Of a stretch of 64,000 nt of DNA, positions 62,784 to 64,000 are shown one piece after another. The notes beneath the pieces were generated by a model, which saw only the letters and a list, made by a program, of their open reading frames with translations, did not search any database and had not been told where the DNA came from. A program made the position numbers and the translations under genes. The stretch is from Nocardioides soli (lineage in GTDB: Bacteria > Actinomycetota > Actinomycetes > Propionibacteriales > Nocardioidaceae), in NCBI RefSeq assembly GCF_014191495.1, contig NZ_JACHWR010000001.1:186001-250000 (forward strand), given 5' to 3'. Position 1 is the first letter of the stretch. Each line of letters begins with the position of its first letter.

Positions 62784-63750
62784 GGTGCGGCTCGATGTCC
62801 GCGGCTGCGTCGCTCCCGTAGGAGTGCTCGAGGCGGGCGAGGAACTGGGCCGGGGTGAAGGCGTACTCCTGCGTGCCGACCGTCTCCACGACGTACGCCG
62901 CGAGCACGCAGCCCACCTGGGCGGCCCGCTCGAGGCCGAGGCCCCACGCGACGGCGGCGAGGAAGCCCGCGCGGAAGGCGTCGCCGACACCGGTCGGCTC
63001 GACCGCGGTGACGTCCTGGGCCGCGGGCAGGACGATCGGCTGCTCCCCCGCGCGCTCGACGCGCACGCCGTCCTTGCCGAGGGTGGTCACCTGCACGCCG
63101 ACCCGGTCGAGGACCTCGGCCGCCGACCAGCCGGTCTTCTGCTCGATCATGTGCGACTCGTACTCGTTGGAGAAGAGGATCGCAGCGCCGTCGATGAGCT
63201 CGCGGATCAGCTCGCCATCGCTGAACGCCAGCTGCTGGCTCGGGTCGGCGATGAAGGCGTAGCCGCGCTGGCGGCACTCCTCGGTGTGCCGGAGCATCCC
63301 GTCGGGGTCGTCGGCGCCGATCAGCACGTAGTCGGGGTGACCGACGCGCTCGACGACCGGGCCGAGCTCGATCAGCCGCGCCTCGCTCATCGCGCCCGGG
63401 TAGAACGAGGCGATCTGGGCGCCGGTCGGGTCGGTGGTGCACACGAACCGCGCCGTGTGCCGGGTGTCGGAGATCCGCACGTGGGAGCAGTTGACGCCGT
63501 GCCGCTCCAGCCACGAGCGGTAGTCGGCGAAGTCCTCGCCGGCCGCACCGACCAGCACCGGGCGCAGGCCGAGCTGGCCGAGCCCGAAGCACATGTTCGC
63601 CGCCACGCCCCCGCGCCGGATCTCGAGATCCTCGACCAGGAACGACAACGAGATCTTGTCCAGCTGCTCCACCACCAGCGAGTCGCGGAACTTCCCCTGG
63701 AAGCTCATCAGGTGGTCGGTGGCGATGGAGCCCGCGATCAGCAGCGACAT
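62767..63750 (-). CDS. PfkB-family carbohydrate kinase, probably adenosine kinase
   Basis: 327 aa. SLLIAGSIATDHLMSFQGKF starts the fold, RRGGVAANMCFGLGQLGLRP is the substrate glycine-rich loop, and VEPTGVGDAFRAGFLAAVAW holds the catalytic Asp and anion hole (PfkB signature 2). Sequence and location after the oxidase genes match M. tuberculosis Rv2202c (AdoK), which phosphorylates adenosine. Specificity is inferred. Its end overlaps the convergent regulator by 17 bases. Confidence 0.85.
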   Translation of the reverse strand: MSLLIAGSIATDHLMSFQGKFRDSLVVEQLDKISLSFLVEDLEIRRGGVAANMCFGLGQLGLRPVLVGAAGEDFADYRSWLERHGVNCSHVRISDTRHTARFVCTTDPTGAQIASFYPGAMSEARLIELGPVVERVGHPDYVLIGADDPDGMLRHTEECRQRGYAFIADPSQQLAFSDGELIRELIDGAAILFSNEYESHMIEQKTGWSAAEVLDRVGVQVTTLGKDGVRVERAGEQPIVLPAAQDVTAVEPTGVGDAFRAGFLAAVAWGLGLERAAQVGCVLAAYVVETVGTQEYAFTPAQFLARLEHSYGSDAAADIEPHLKSIG

Positions 63751-63814
63751 GACACGGGAGACTACCGAGGCGAACTGCTACCCCGACCGGCCGGTAGCAC
63801 TTACGGTCGATGTC

Positions 63815-64000
63815 ATGAGCAACGCCCGACTGGCCTACGACGACGCCTCGACGCCCGCCGAGATGCGGATCGACTGCCTGGCGGCGCAGGCCGCCCTCGC
63901 CGGCCCGCTCGCCGCGACGGCGCGCGAGCTGTCGCGGGAGCAGCCCAAGGCGGCGCAGATCGAGGTCCCCGAGGCCGCCGCCCGTCTGGCCCGCGCACTG
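63815..64000 (+). CDS. Truncated gene of unknown function (5' part)
   Basis: 62 codons before the window ends, from ATG 63815. MSNARLAYDDASTPAEMRID, LAAQAALAGPLAATARELSR and EQPKAAQIEVPEAAARLARA are alanine-rich and helical, without a recognised motif. Divergent from the PfkB-type kinase gene. Confidence 0.6.
   Translation, partial: MSNARLAYDDASTPAEMRIDCLAAQAALAGPLAATARELSREQPKAAQIEVPEAAARLARAL

Noticed and set aside
1..64000. tRNA, rRNA or other structural RNA genes besides the riboswitch
   Set aside because: I looked in intergenic gaps for cloverleaf-like and rRNA-like sequence and saw none; a short RNA could still be missed by eye.

Overview
The window comes from the chromosome of a high-GC actinobacterium. 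Nocardioidaceae, for example Nocardioides, is my best guess. The reasons are the GC-rich codon use, frequent GTG starts, four-base overlapping operons, an actinobacterial qcrCAB/ctaCDEF respiratory set, class II DAHP synthase, and intergenic hairpin repeats of the GGTTTCGAGGCTC / GTGGTTGAGG type. From memory, the order from aroG (17.6 kb) to the adenosine-kinase-like gene (63.7 kb) broadly follows Mycobacterium tuberculosis Rv2178c-Rv2202c (aroG, acyltransferase, ArsA-like, SRPBCC, fadD15, NlpC/P60, DEDD nuclease, trpD, ctaE-qcrCAB, ctaC, adoK). That makes this part an ancestral housekeeping block. No rRNA, tRNA or CRISPR array was seen.

Region 1 (1-14.3 kb) is an accessory, decaying, transposon-rich zone. 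It holds three large genes for secreted RCC1-type beta-propeller proteins with Ig-like domains and lysine-rich tails (50-1771, 7185-8928 frameshifted, 10946-12775). The first two face each other and share a 739-bp inverted repeat. Between them lies an IS3-family element with 24-bp terminal repeats (2075-6438). Inside it, within orfA, a 3,034-bp cassette of two coupled tyrosine recombinases has inserted (3070-6103). Fragments of IS30 and further IS3 transposases and a degraded unidentified gene fill the rest.

Region 2 (14.3-30.8 kb) starts with a PucR-type regulator translationally coupled to a membrane protein that looks like a P1B-ATPase stripped of its catalytic motifs. A block of tandem hairpin repeats follows. 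Then come aroG, an APC permease, a nucleotidyltransferase pseudogene with an amber codon, an EEP nuclease/phosphatase, a SigE-type sigma factor with a membrane partner, a phosphofructokinase with PPi-type residues, DUF1028, glycerol kinase, a coiled-coil protein with a flavin-reductase-like partner, plsC, and an esterase.

Region 3 (30.8-46.4 kb) holds a TIGR00300 (LOR/SDH) protein and two ROK sugar kinases flanking a RelE/Phd toxin-antitoxin pair. It continues with an ArsA/SRPBCC operon, fadD, and a M48 protease with a HEATH-motif membrane protein. An NlpC/P60 endopeptidase is preceded by a clear cyclic-di-AMP (ydaO-type) riboswitch. A NYN-domain protein and a DEDD-exonuclease/GIY-YIG fusion close the region.

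Region 4 (46.4-64 kb) is respiration and cofactors: trpD, ctaG, ctaE-qcrC-qcrA-qcrB, an L,D-transpeptidase lipoprotein, and ctaC-ctaD-ctaF. A cysteine desulfurase/TusA pair follows. The operon doxX-folE-FAD reductase diverges from a cysteine-rich, SufR-like regulator, with paired TCTAAAAC motifs between them. An adenosine-kinase-like PfkB protein and a truncated gene end the window.
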